From Euryarchaeota archaeon RBG_13_57_23 (GTDB lineage: Archaea; Thermoplasmatota; Thermoplasmata; UBA10834): DNA of 30,528 nt. The stretch is taken from the NCBI GenBank assembly GCA_001800675.1, contig MGVW01000028.1:1-30528 (forward strand), given 5' to 3'. The notes under the pieces are model-generated. The model was not told the DNA's origin, ran no database searches, and worked only from the letters and a program-made list of their open reading frames with translations. Both the position numbers and the translations under genes were made by a program. Positions 7,811-14,737 of the stretch are shown here, piece after piece. Each line of letters begins with the position of its first letter. Position 1 is the stretch's first letter.

Positions 7811-8602
7811 ATGGATTGGGGTTTGAGAAACAGGTTAGCTCGCATCATAATGCCAGACACTGGTCGCTCGGTAATGCTCGCGGTCGACCACGGATACTTC
7901 CTGGGCCCGACCTCAAGGCTCGAGGTGCCGAGGAAGACCATCATGCCGTTGGCTCCGTATGCGGACGCGCTCATGCTCACTCGCGGGATTCTGCGTTCGT
8001 CTATTGACACCTCGGTGCACAACTCGATCGTGCTGAGGGTATCTGGAGGAACGAGCATCGTCGGCGAGGACCTCTCGAACGAAGGCCTCATCACCGCGAT
8101 GGACGACGCCGTGAGGTGCAACGCGTCCGGTGTTGCCCTGTCGATATTTGTGGGCAGCAAACACGAGAGACAGACCCTGCTCGCGTTGTCGCAACTCGTC
8201 GACGAGGGTCATAAGGTCGGCATGCCCGTTCTCGCTGTGACTGCCGTTGGCAAGGAGCTAGGAAAGAGGGATGCGCGTTACCTCTCGCTCGCATCAAGGA
8301 TCGCTGCAGAGATTGGTGCTCATGTCGTGAAGACATACTACTGTGACGGTTTCGAGAAGGTCGTCGAGAGCTGTCCCGTTCCGATCGTCGTCGCTGGCGG
8401 ACCCAAGTTGACTGAGAAGGACGCTCTCGAGCTCACATTCAATTCCATCAAAGCTGGAGCCGTCGGAGTGGATATGGGTAGGAACATATGGCAGTCCGAC
8501 AATCCCATTCCGATGATCAAGGCGGTTCGCAAGATAGTCCATGAAGATGCGACTGCGAAACAGGGGTACGACCTCTACAAGAAACTCTGCAAGGAGAAGT
8601 AA
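7811..8602 (+). CDS. LsrF-like class I aldolase (DeoC/FbaB family)
   Basis: A 263-residue TIM-barrel class I aldolase. The sequence closely follows the bacterial LsrF type: DWGLRNRLARI at the start, VMLAVDHGYFLGPT, ALMLTRGILRS, LSNEGLITAMDDAVRCNA, HVVKTYY with the probable Schiff-base lysine K174, and GVDMGRNIWQSD near the end. LsrF is the thiolase that ends degradation of phospho-autoinducer-2. The similarity is strong, but LsrK, LsrG and an Lsr transporter are all missing here. The gene is followed 26 bases later by a zinc-dependent dehydrogenase, so the real job may be cleavage of another phosphorylated sugar or dione. The N-terminal extension found in E. coli LsrF is absent. It begins at the ATG with a TATA box and GAGG upstream. 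Confidence 0.85.
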   Translation: MDWGLRNRLARIIMPDTGRSVMLAVDHGYFLGPTSRLEVPRKTIMPLAPYADALMLTRGILRSSIDTSVHNSIVLRVSGGTSIVGEDLSNEGLITAMDDAVRCNASGVALSIFVGSKHERQTLLALSQLVDEGHKVGMPVLAVTAVGKELGKRDARYLSLASRIAAEIGAHVVKTYYCDGFEKVVESCPVPIVVAGGPKLTEKDALELTFNSIKAGAVGVDMGRNIWQSDNPIPMIKAVRKIVHEDATAKQGYDLYKKLCKEK

Positions 8603-8628
8603 CGGCTTTGTCCGGCGGCCAGGACCAG

Positions 8629-9654
8629 ATGCGCGTTGCGATGTACTACCGGAACAGCGATGTCCGGCTCGAGCGCATGCCCAAGCCGAAGATAGGACAC
8701 GGCGAGCTGCTTGTCAAGGTGGTTGCGAGCGGCATCTGTGGCAGCGATGTCATGGAATGGTATAGGATCAAGAAGGCGCCGCTTGTCTTGGGACATGAGA
8801 TAGCAGGCGACATAGTCGAGGTCGGCAAGCAAGTCCGAGAGTACAAGCCTCGCCAGCGCGTGTTCGTCTCCCACCATGTCCCGTGCATGAAATGTCGATA
8901 CTGTGTCGCTGGACATACTTCTACTTGTGATACACTTCGGACCACCAATTTCTACCCTGGAGGGTTCGCCGAGTACATCAGAGTGCCCGAACTAAACGTG
9001 GAGCTGGGCACATACGTGCTGCCGAGCGAATTGACGTATGACGATGGCGCATTCATCGAGCCGCTAGCGTGCGTGGTTCGCGGCTTCAGGTTGGGCAGGT
9101 TCCGAGTTGGAACGACGGTGCTCGTCCTCGGGAGTGGTATCGCGGGGCTCCTGAACATCAAGCTCGCCAAAGCAGTCGGGGCGGAGCGGATCATTGCGAC
9201 AGACATATCGCAGTACCGATTGGATGCTGCCAGGCGGTTCGGAGCGGACGCGGTGATCGACGCGCGCAAGGACGTTCCGAAACTCGTCCGTGAAGCCAAC
9301 GATGGCAGGCCGGCCGACTTCGTGGTTGTTTCCGCAGGTGCGCCGCAGGCGGTGGAGCAGGGCCTCAGGAGCGTTGACAGAGGCGGGACGGTGCTCCTCT
9401 TCGCGCCTCCGATGCCGGGCACCATGGTGCCTGTCCCGTTTGCCGAACTCTGGAAAGAAGAGATCACGATCACCTCGACCTATGCGGGGAGCCAGCAGGA
9501 CATCATGGAGGCTATCGAGTGGCTGCGGACCAAGAAGATCACAGTCAAAGATATGATCACTCACAGGTTCGGACTTGCTGATACACAGAAGGGATTCGAG
9601 CTTGTGGCGAAGGCGGGGGAATCCATCAAGGTCATCATCGAACCCCAGACGTGA
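8629..9654 (+). CDS. Zinc-dependent medium-chain alcohol/polyol dehydrogenase
   Basis: Cytoplasmic NAD(P)-dependent dehydrogenase of the zinc MDR superfamily, 341 residues. The GroES-like N-terminal domain holds catalytic zinc ligands C37 (GICGSD) and H56/E57 (LGHEIAG), and a structural zinc site C86, C89, C92, C100. The segment FIEPLACVVRG is typical. The Rossmann domain begins at VLVLGSGIAGLLNIKLAKA; ATDIS at the end of the second strand suggests NAD rather than NADP. Substrate is unknown; threonine, sorbitol and other polyols are possible in this group. I prefer the ATG at 8629 over a TTG seven codons earlier, because MRVAMYYRNSDVRLE is the normal family start. It is probably co-transcribed with the LsrF-like aldolase, which suggests a shared sugar or polyol pathway. 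Confidence 0.9.
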   Translation: MRVAMYYRNSDVRLERMPKPKIGHGELLVKVVASGICGSDVMEWYRIKKAPLVLGHEIAGDIVEVGKQVREYKPRQRVFVSHHVPCMKCRYCVAGHTSTCDTLRTTNFYPGGFAEYIRVPELNVELGTYVLPSELTYDDGAFIEPLACVVRGFRLGRFRVGTTVLVLGSGIAGLLNIKLAKAVGAERIIATDISQYRLDAARRFGADAVIDARKDVPKLVREANDGRPADFVVVSAGAPQAVEQGLRSVDRGGTVLLFAPPMPGTMVPVPFAELWKEEITITSTYAGSQQDIMEAIEWLRTKKITVKDMITHRFGLADTQKGFELVAKAGESIKVIIEPQT

Positions 9655-9669
9655 CCTCTTCTCCGAGTC

Positions 9670-10305
9670 TCAGACAACGGCCCCCGCGGCGAGCACGATC
9701 AGGATCCCGAGAGTATTGAGCGCGAGGGACATCACTGCGAAGGTCTTCTCTCTGACGCTTGCGATGCCCGCGAGCATGGCCACGCCTATCTCGTCTGGCA
9801 AGGGCGACGCGATCACGAAGCCAGCAACTCCAAGGGTGAGGTAGAACGAAACCCGCGGAGGAAGTCTCCGTATCAAGGTGCCATCAACGAACGAGTATGT
9901 CCGAGAACTCTTGAAGCGCATTATCTCGTCGTTGAACGTGCCCCGGATGAACTTGAACAAGATGTAGTCGGATAGTAAGGCACCTAGGCCTCCGACGAGC
10001 CCGGCAACGGGTATGTTGACCTCGTCGGCTATTGTGGCCAGGATCGCGACTCCGAACGGTGCCCCGAACCCGAATGCGAACAGCATCCCACCGAGAAATG
10101 CCGATAGATACCCGAGCTGACCGAGACTGTGGAAGAATGATTGGACGTCCTCGAGCCTGAACGTGAGGTAGGCGAAGATGACTACGAGTGTTAGCATACC
10201 GACCTTAGGGTACTTGACCCTGACCATGAGGTCCCAGAACGCGTCGACAATCCTCTTGCCGAGGCTGTATTGATGGGCCTTTGGGTCATGATACTGGGAT
10301 TTCAT
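9670..10305 (-). CDS. Multi-pass membrane protein of unknown function
   Basis: About 211 residues from the ATG at 10305, with roughly six hydrophobic segments: one near residue 35, a pair covering LSAFLGGMLFAFGFGAPFGV, one at VAGLVGGLGALLSDYILF, one at LTLGVAGFVIAS and a C-terminal one ending LAAGAVV. The break ASPLPDEIGVAMLAG resembles the proline-rich re-entrant motif of small-multidrug-export and VTT/DedA-like proteins, but I cannot assign it. The open frame extends to a TTG at 10353, and the extra residues are not hydrophobic. It converges on the zinc dehydrogenase (15 bases apart) and is divergent from the DUF5788-like gene. No clear TATA box was found. Confidence 0.75.
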   Translation of the reverse strand: MKSQYHDPKAHQYSLGKRIVDAFWDLMVRVKYPKVGMLTLVVIFAYLTFRLEDVQSFFHSLGQLGYLSAFLGGMLFAFGFGAPFGVAILATIADEVNIPVAGLVGGLGALLSDYILFKFIRGTFNDEIMRFKSSRTYSFVDGTLIRRLPPRVSFYLTLGVAGFVIASPLPDEIGVAMLAGIASVREKTFAVMSLALNTLGILIVLAAGAVV

Positions 10306-10390
10306 TCGAATCGGAATCGCTCGAAGGGTACAACTAGGTTTCCGATTTGACAAGCCTCATTACGTAGGAGGAGCATCACATTCGACTATC

Positions 10391-10873
10391 ATGAGCAATC
10401 AGGGCACGCCCAGCCGAGGTGGTGAGGGACTCACCGATGCTAGGAAGCTGCTTACAGAGGAGGAGCGTGAGATGCTATTGTCGCGCGTGCATTCGCTCGT
10501 GTACTGGGTGGGCATGCTGATCCCGGAGCACGAGTTGCTGGGCGGCTCGGAGATAGATCTCCGCGAAGTCGTCTACAACCTGACGAGCAAGGACCATCTC
10601 ACGAGCGAGGAGGTCGCACAGATCAACGAACTCATTCGCCTGATCAAAGACAAGGAACGAGTCCTTGAGAAGCGGCTGGCCCACGATCCGATGACCCTGG
10701 ATAGCGCGAAGGCGATGGTCGAAGAGACGTGCGGCCTTCTGAGGGCGATCGAAGAGCTGAGGACGGTCGAGACGTCAGAGAAGGCCGAGTTCCGAAAGGC
10801 GGATGTCATCAGCCGGCTGGACGATGCGCGACGCTGGCAGAGATTTGTCGAGTCGACAAAGATGGCTCCGTGA
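10391..10873 (+). CDS. DUF5788-like small helical protein
   Basis: A 160-residue, soluble, almost wholly helical protein rich in Glu, Arg and Leu. The segments SRVHSLVYWVGMLIPE, EIDLREVVYNLTSKDHLTSEE, and EETCGLLRAIEELRTVET recall the archaeal DUF5788 family, in which a hydrophobic helix is followed by LRxxV and a C-terminal GLLRA helix. The family has no known role. There is no cysteine pair, no zinc site and no signal peptide. The ATG at 10391 is the start; GGAGGAG at 10367-10373 is too far (17 bases) to be an ordinary Shine-Dalgarno site. It converges on the MttB-family gene with a 22-base gap. The family match is from memory. Confidence 0.7.
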   Translation: MSNQGTPSRGGEGLTDARKLLTEEEREMLLSRVHSLVYWVGMLIPEHELLGGSEIDLREVVYNLTSKDHLTSEEVAQINELIRLIKDKERVLEKRLAHDPMTLDSAKAMVEETCGLLRAIEELRTVETSEKAEFRKADVISRLDDARRWQRFVESTKMAP

Positions 10874-10895
10874 GCCAGTTGATGCGCTGCAGGAA

Positions 10896-12332
10896 TCATG
10901 TGGTGTGCTTCTCGAGTACTGTTTTCATCTTCTTCTTGATATCCGAGTCCAGTGGCTCGGGGACGTGAGTCGACAGGATCATGTTGACTCGCTTCTTGGC
11001 TTCCTCGACCATCTGCTTGCGCCCCTTGTTCAACTGGTAGCTCGAGTAGACCTTTCTCTTATCCTGGGAGGGCATGAATAGCTCCTTCCTCAGGTTGCGC
11101 GAAGTGTGCGTCTCTTTCAGGAAGTCGCCCCCAGAGCCGACCTTCCTGATCAGGTCCAAGGCGAATCGCGCATCATCGAAAGCGACGTCTTTCCTGAATT
11201 CCCTGATCTGCTCCCACATGTCGCAATCGATCACAACCTGTTCCATAGAAGATCCTTTCGCCTGGTCCAGCCCTCCAATCCCGGAAGCAAAGTCCGTGAG
11301 GGTCATGGAAGTGATGCTGGTGAACACGAGCTCGGCAGGGTCGATGTAGATGCCGGGGACTTCGCCGCCGAGTCCAAGCCCAAACCCTCCGACCATCGTC
11401 GTGGCGCCGTAGTGCTTCGCCATCTGAGCGGACGCTGCGGCCAGCAGTATCTCTTCCAGGGCGCCGTAGTGGATCTCGCCTGTGAGCATGTTCGGCGAGG
11501 TCGATTCTGAGCTGTATACGACAGGCGCTCCTGGTGAAGACATCTGAGAGACCGCGAAGCTTGCCAGGTTCTCCGCATTGATTATGGCAGTGGTGGCCGC
11601 GAGAGTGACGGGGGATGTCAGACCGGTCAAGGCCATCGACATCGAGACCACTGGGATGCCGGCCTTTGCGAATTCGATGACTGCTTCCACAGAGCCTTTC
11701 TCCAGCTCCAGTGGACAGATGGGGCATTGGATCACGGAGAAGATCGGCCGCTTGGCTAGCGCGTCTGGTCCTCCGACAACCGCTGATGCCAGTTCTATTT
11801 GAGCGCGCGCCTCTTCGGCCGAGAGCGCCTCGCCCTGGAAATGCTTGGTCGTGTTCTCCAGACCGATTGCCAGGTCGTGCAATGACCGCGCCTTCTCAGG
11901 CGCGTCGTGGGAGGTCACGATCGGCCAGACGTAATCGAGAGGAGCCATCGCGTCTGAGATGATCATGAACTTGCGCAGGTCCTTGGCGAGCGAGGTTCGC
12001 TTCTCCCCAGTGTCCGGGTCGGCGACATACACAGCAGTGCCGTTGGTGGCCATGTAGGGATAGTCGGTCTTCGGAGCCGTCATGTCCTGCTTCGGGTTCC
12101 TCGCGCAGAGTTTCATCTTCTTCGGAAGCTTCCTCAGGGTCTCTTTCACGAGTCCTTCGGGTATGCTCGCACGCATGCCTTTGCGGTCGATCTTGGCGCC
12201 CCCATCCTCCAGGAGCTTGAGCGCTCTCTCGCTCTGGATCCTCACGCCGGGGTTCTCGAGCAGATCGAGTGTCTTCGCATGAACGGCTTCTATGTCGTCG
12301 TTCGACAGAATTGTGATCCGGGCAACGGCCAT
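10896..12332 (-). CDS. MttB-superfamily methyltransferase, non-pyrrolysine type
   Basis: A 478-residue TIM-barrel protein of the trimethylamine methyltransferase (MttB) superfamily, COG5598. Supporting features are the start LSNDDIEAVHAKTLDLLENPGV, TNGTAVYVADPDTGE near residue 97, PIFSVIQCPICPLEL near 196, GIPVVSMSMALTGLTSPV near 225, and MVGGFGLGLGGEVPG near 313. True MttB uses a pyrrolysine encoded by an in-frame TAG at about residue 334; this frame runs past that point with no TAG, so it belongs with the non-Pyl members. Characterised ones demethylate glycine betaine, carnitine or proline betaine and pass the methyl to a corrinoid protein. No corrinoid protein or MtbA-like partner is in the window. 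It is divergent from an MFS transporter across a 114-base gap, which may import its substrate. Confidence 0.88.
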   Translation of the reverse strand: MAVARITILSNDDIEAVHAKTLDLLENPGVRIQSERALKLLEDGGAKIDRKGMRASIPEGLVKETLRKLPKKMKLCARNPKQDMTAPKTDYPYMATNGTAVYVADPDTGEKRTSLAKDLRKFMIISDAMAPLDYVWPIVTSHDAPEKARSLHDLAIGLENTTKHFQGEALSAEEARAQIELASAVVGGPDALAKRPIFSVIQCPICPLELEKGSVEAVIEFAKAGIPVVSMSMALTGLTSPVTLAATTAIINAENLASFAVSQMSSPGAPVVYSSESTSPNMLTGEIHYGALEEILLAAASAQMAKHYGATTMVGGFGLGLGGEVPGIYIDPAELVFTSITSMTLTDFASGIGGLDQAKGSSMEQVVIDCDMWEQIREFRKDVAFDDARFALDLIRKVGSGGDFLKETHTSRNLRKELFMPSQDKRKVYSSYQLNKGRKQMVEEAKKRVNMILSTHVPEPLDSDIKKKMKTVLEKHTT

Positions 12333-12446
12333 CTTACTCTTCCAAGACCATAGATTGAGCGCTGGGTAAATAACCCATTGTGCCCGGATGTCGTTGCTTC
12401 TTATCCTAGAAAGTATTGTCCGAGTCCAGTTTCGGTGACGGATGCC

Positions 12447-13673
12447 ATGTTCATGGAGACTCTGAGGAGCGCGCCAAGGGCATTCAAGGTACTTGTAGCG
12501 AGCGCGCTCATCGAGAATGTCGGGTTCGGGCTGATATTCCCGTACCTCACGATCTACATGGTGGCGGATCTCGGGATCTCGGAACCACTCGCTGGCGTGG
12601 CTCTCGCGGGATATACGATGTCAGGAATCCCAGCAATGATTCTCGGAGGCATGTTGGCGGACAGGATCGGAAGAAGGCCTGTCCTGCTGATGAGTCTCGG
12701 TCTCATGTCTATTACATTTGCTATGTACTTCTTCGCGTCCGATTTCCTGACGCTGTTCATCATCATACTCGCCGACGCGTTCGTTGGGACGCTCTACATG
12801 CCCGCAGCGAACGCGATGATAGCCGATGTCATACCGTCGAAGGATAGGCCAGCGGCTTACAGCACGCTGAGGATCGCATGGAACACCGGGCTTTTCATCG
12901 GGCCTGCAATCGGAATGTTGATCGTTTCCGCGTGGTCCATCAGGGAGCTGTTCCTCATAGGCTCTGCAATAATGGCAGGAGCCTTCGTGATGAACATCTT
13001 CTTCATACCCGAGACCAAGCCTACGAGCGTCGCGACGGAGGAAGTCACTTTCCGCAAGATGATGGCGGTCTCCGGCAACAGGCCGTTCCTGATGCTGTGC
13101 GTCATGACAGGGACTCTCTGGTTTTTCATCTCCCAGTGGATGTCTGTCCTCACGATCTACGTGACAGAAGAATTGGACTTCTCCGACAGCATCGTGGGAG
13201 CGCTGTTCTCGGTGAACGGGCTCATGGTTGTCTTGCTCCAGCTATGGGTCACGTCCAAGATGGTGAGATTCAAGCGTTCCGCGGTCCTGTTGTCCGGGCA
13301 GATCGTGGCTGCTCTCGGTTTCTCGCTCTTGTTCTTCGTTGGAGACCTCGAAGGGCTGCTTGTGTGCATCGTAATCATGACTTCTGGCGAGATAATCTAC
13401 ATGTCCATCGTGGGAGCGATCATTGCCGACATGTCGCCTGAGGCGGAGCGCGGGCTGTACATGGGCTTCTCGGGGTTCGTCCAGAGCTTCGCCATGGGCG
13501 CGGGCATGTTCTTTGGCATGCTGTTCCTGTACCTTCTCGACGGAGACAAAGTGATCTGGCTCATCTTCGGCATGTTTGGGCTCGTCACCAGCCTGGGCTA
13601 TCCGTTGTTCGCAAAGATGATCGGCCCTGAGAAGGACAATCCGGCGAAGTACGGCCACCAGCCGGCCAAGTAG
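12447..13673 (+). CDS. Major facilitator superfamily transporter
   Basis: A 408-residue membrane transporter with about 12 transmembrane helices. The MFS motif A between helices 2 and 3 is clear: GGMLADRIGRRPVLL. A second-half counterpart loop lies near MVRFKRSAVLLSGQ. The first half contains a GTLYMPAANAMIADVIP segment, similar to helix 4 to 5 regions of drug or metabolite efflux carriers. Substrate and direction are unknown. The frame is open upstream to a TTG at 12378, but the ATG at 12447 (MFMETLRSAPRAFKVL) gives the usual short cytoplasmic N-terminus; the ATG at 12453 is equally good. The gene is divergent from the MttB-family gene, which hints at uptake of a methylated amine, but that is inference. 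Confidence 0.88.
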   Translation: MFMETLRSAPRAFKVLVASALIENVGFGLIFPYLTIYMVADLGISEPLAGVALAGYTMSGIPAMILGGMLADRIGRRPVLLMSLGLMSITFAMYFFASDFLTLFIIILADAFVGTLYMPAANAMIADVIPSKDRPAAYSTLRIAWNTGLFIGPAIGMLIVSAWSIRELFLIGSAIMAGAFVMNIFFIPETKPTSVATEEVTFRKMMAVSGNRPFLMLCVMTGTLWFFISQWMSVLTIYVTEELDFSDSIVGALFSVNGLMVVLLQLWVTSKMVRFKRSAVLLSGQIVAALGFSLLFFVGDLEGLLVCIVIMTSGEIIYMSIVGAIIADMSPEAERGLYMGFSGFVQSFAMGAGMFFGMLFLYLLDGDKVIWLIFGMFGLVTSLGYPLFAKMIGPEKDNPAKYGHQPAK

Positions 13674-13721
13674 GATTGGTCATCTGGATGTGAATAAAAC
13701 AGAAGTGGTAAGTGGTTTCTC

Positions 13722-13743
13722 GCCGCCTCCGAAAGGAGACGGC
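13722..13743. terminator. GNRA-loop hairpin between converging genes
   Basis: GCCGCCTCC, GAAA, GGAGACGGC: a 9-bp stem with one mismatch closed by a GAAA tetraloop, placed between the 3' ends of the MFS gene and the SSB gene. There is no following T run on either strand, so a stabilising 3'-end hairpin is as likely as a terminator. Confidence 0.45.
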
Positions 13744-13763
13744 CGCATGATCAACGGGCGCGA

Positions 13764-14312
13764 CTAGAATCGTCTGCGGCCCTTGTTCATGTAAGCTGGC
13801 CGGTCGCTGTCGGATGAGTCTCTGTCTCTCCTGTCACGGCCGTAACCGCCGCCTCTGCGGTCCCTGCCGCCGCCACCGCCACCGCCACCGCCGCCACCGC
13901 CGCCGAAGCGCCTGCGCTCCTGCTCGTACTCCTTGTCGCTCATGTTGACTGCCGTGCTGGGCGAGTCGATGGGCTTCTCGGTCTTGGCGATCGTGCCATA
14001 CTTGCCGACGTTCAACCGCATGTGACCGCGGACCAACGAGACATATCCGTTCTTGATCTCAACGACATCGTCCTTGACTACGCCGCCGATCTGGTTGTCC
14101 CATAGAGACAGAATTATCGCTCCGCTCTCGTCCGCAATCGTTGCCTCTGCGACCTTTCTGCTGTTCCCGAACTTGCCGGGGATGTCTTTAGGCTCGCCGA
14201 CTTCGAGGCACTTTGCCATCACGTCTACTCTCTTTGACTGCGGCGTCAGGTCCTTGATCTTGACCTCGACGCTTGCTTGCTCTACCGCAGTGTTTCCTGC
14301 GCTCTCTTCCAT
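13764..14312 (-). CDS. Single-stranded DNA-binding protein, single OB fold with Gly/Arg-rich tail
   Basis: A 182-residue single-OB-fold ssDNA-binding protein of the crenarchaeal SSB/RPA kind. The OB fold spans about residues 14 to 115: VKIKDLTPQSKRVDVMAKCL, VAEATIADESGAIILSLWDN, VEIKNGYVSLVRGHMRLNVG. The tail is low-complexity: 13 consecutive glycines, then an RDRRGGGYGRDRRDRD stretch ending KGRRRF, which is basic RGG-like rather than the acidic tail of bacterial SSBs. The start chosen is the ATG at 14312 with AAGGAAG upstream. A GTG at 14417 in the same frame lies about 30 bases after a TATA-like TTATTAATA (near 14450) and could give a 35-residue extension. The glycine run is coded by a GCC/ACC-repeat microsatellite on the plus strand, a possible slippage site. 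Confidence 0.85.
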   Translation of the reverse strand: MEESAGNTAVEQASVEVKIKDLTPQSKRVDVMAKCLEVGEPKDIPGKFGNSRKVAEATIADESGAIILSLWDNQIGGVVKDDVVEIKNGYVSLVRGHMRLNVGKYGTIAKTEKPIDSPSTAVNMSDKEYEQERRRFGGGGGGGGGGGGGRDRRGGGYGRDRRDRDSSDSDRPAYMNKGRRRF

Positions 14313-14560
14313 GGCTATTCTTCCTTTGCTTTGCGCACAATTGCATCCGGCTGTTACGCGAGTCAAACCATCGGCTTCAGAAACATGCGATGTTCGGCTT
14401 GTCGTCTCGCTCGGCACAACTCGTGCTGGTTAGCGACTATACTGAATGCTATTAATAACCTTGCGCCATACTTGTCGCATTCCGACAGCTTGAGGCCCAA
14501 AGAACCGTGCCAGGATGCTCAATCCAGGCCCTTACTCGCGGAGGAGTTCTAGGAAAGGGC
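14313..14560. other. Gene-free gap upstream of SSB and glt operon
   Basis: About 250 bases with no convincing gene. It contains the SSB upstream region (TATA-like TTATTAATA near 14450 on the minus strand) and then sequence leading to the glt operon promoter. Short ORFs reading rightward here are out of frame with the operon and lack family signs. Confidence 0.4.
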
Positions 14561-14568
14561 TATATATG
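14561..14568 (+). promoter_or_regulatory. TATA box of the glt-like operon
   Basis: TATATATG lies about 170 bases before the first gene's ATG and predicts transcription starting near 14590, which leaves an unusually long leader of about 145 bases for this genome. Confidence 0.65.
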
Positions 14569-14590
14569 TACTCTAGCGTACGGCGTTATT

Positions 14591-14737
14591 CGTTTGAGGA
14601 GCACAAGGCCATTTGAGACCACAAAGGCTTTCGGATTGGAGGGCTGCTCCCCACCGGAGCAAGTGGCTCATGGTGCTCGCGCTCTCCGACCAGAAGGGAC
14701 TCCGAGGGGCATGAGTTCCTGAGGGGGGATGCACAGA
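14591..14737 (+). promoter_or_regulatory. Potentially structured 5' leader of the glt-like operon
   Basis: Two stem-loops can form. TGCTCC at 14645-14650 pairs with GGAGCA at 14656-14661 around a CCACC loop. GGGACTC at 14696-14702 pairs with GAGTTCC at 14713-14719, with one G-U pair, around a 10-base loop that contains GAGGGG. The ribosome site GAGGGGGGAT (14721-14730) follows directly. The loop GAGGGG repeats the start of the ribosome site, so an alternative fold or a decoy site is conceivable. Leader regulation is inference. Confidence 0.4.

Noticed and set aside
6931..8160. Long open frame on the minus strand across aspartase and the LsrF-like gene
   Set aside because: It is antisense to two clear genes, rich in His, Arg and Asp as expected from reversed GC-biased codons, and has no recognisable motif.
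7811..8602. Autoinducer-2 processing system
   Set aside because: Only the LsrF-like aldolase is present; no kinase, isomerase, regulator or transporter of that system is in the window.
10896..12332. Pyrrolysine-containing trimethylamine methyltransferase
   Set aside because: The frame is complete with no in-frame TAG at the expected position, so it is a non-Pyl family member.
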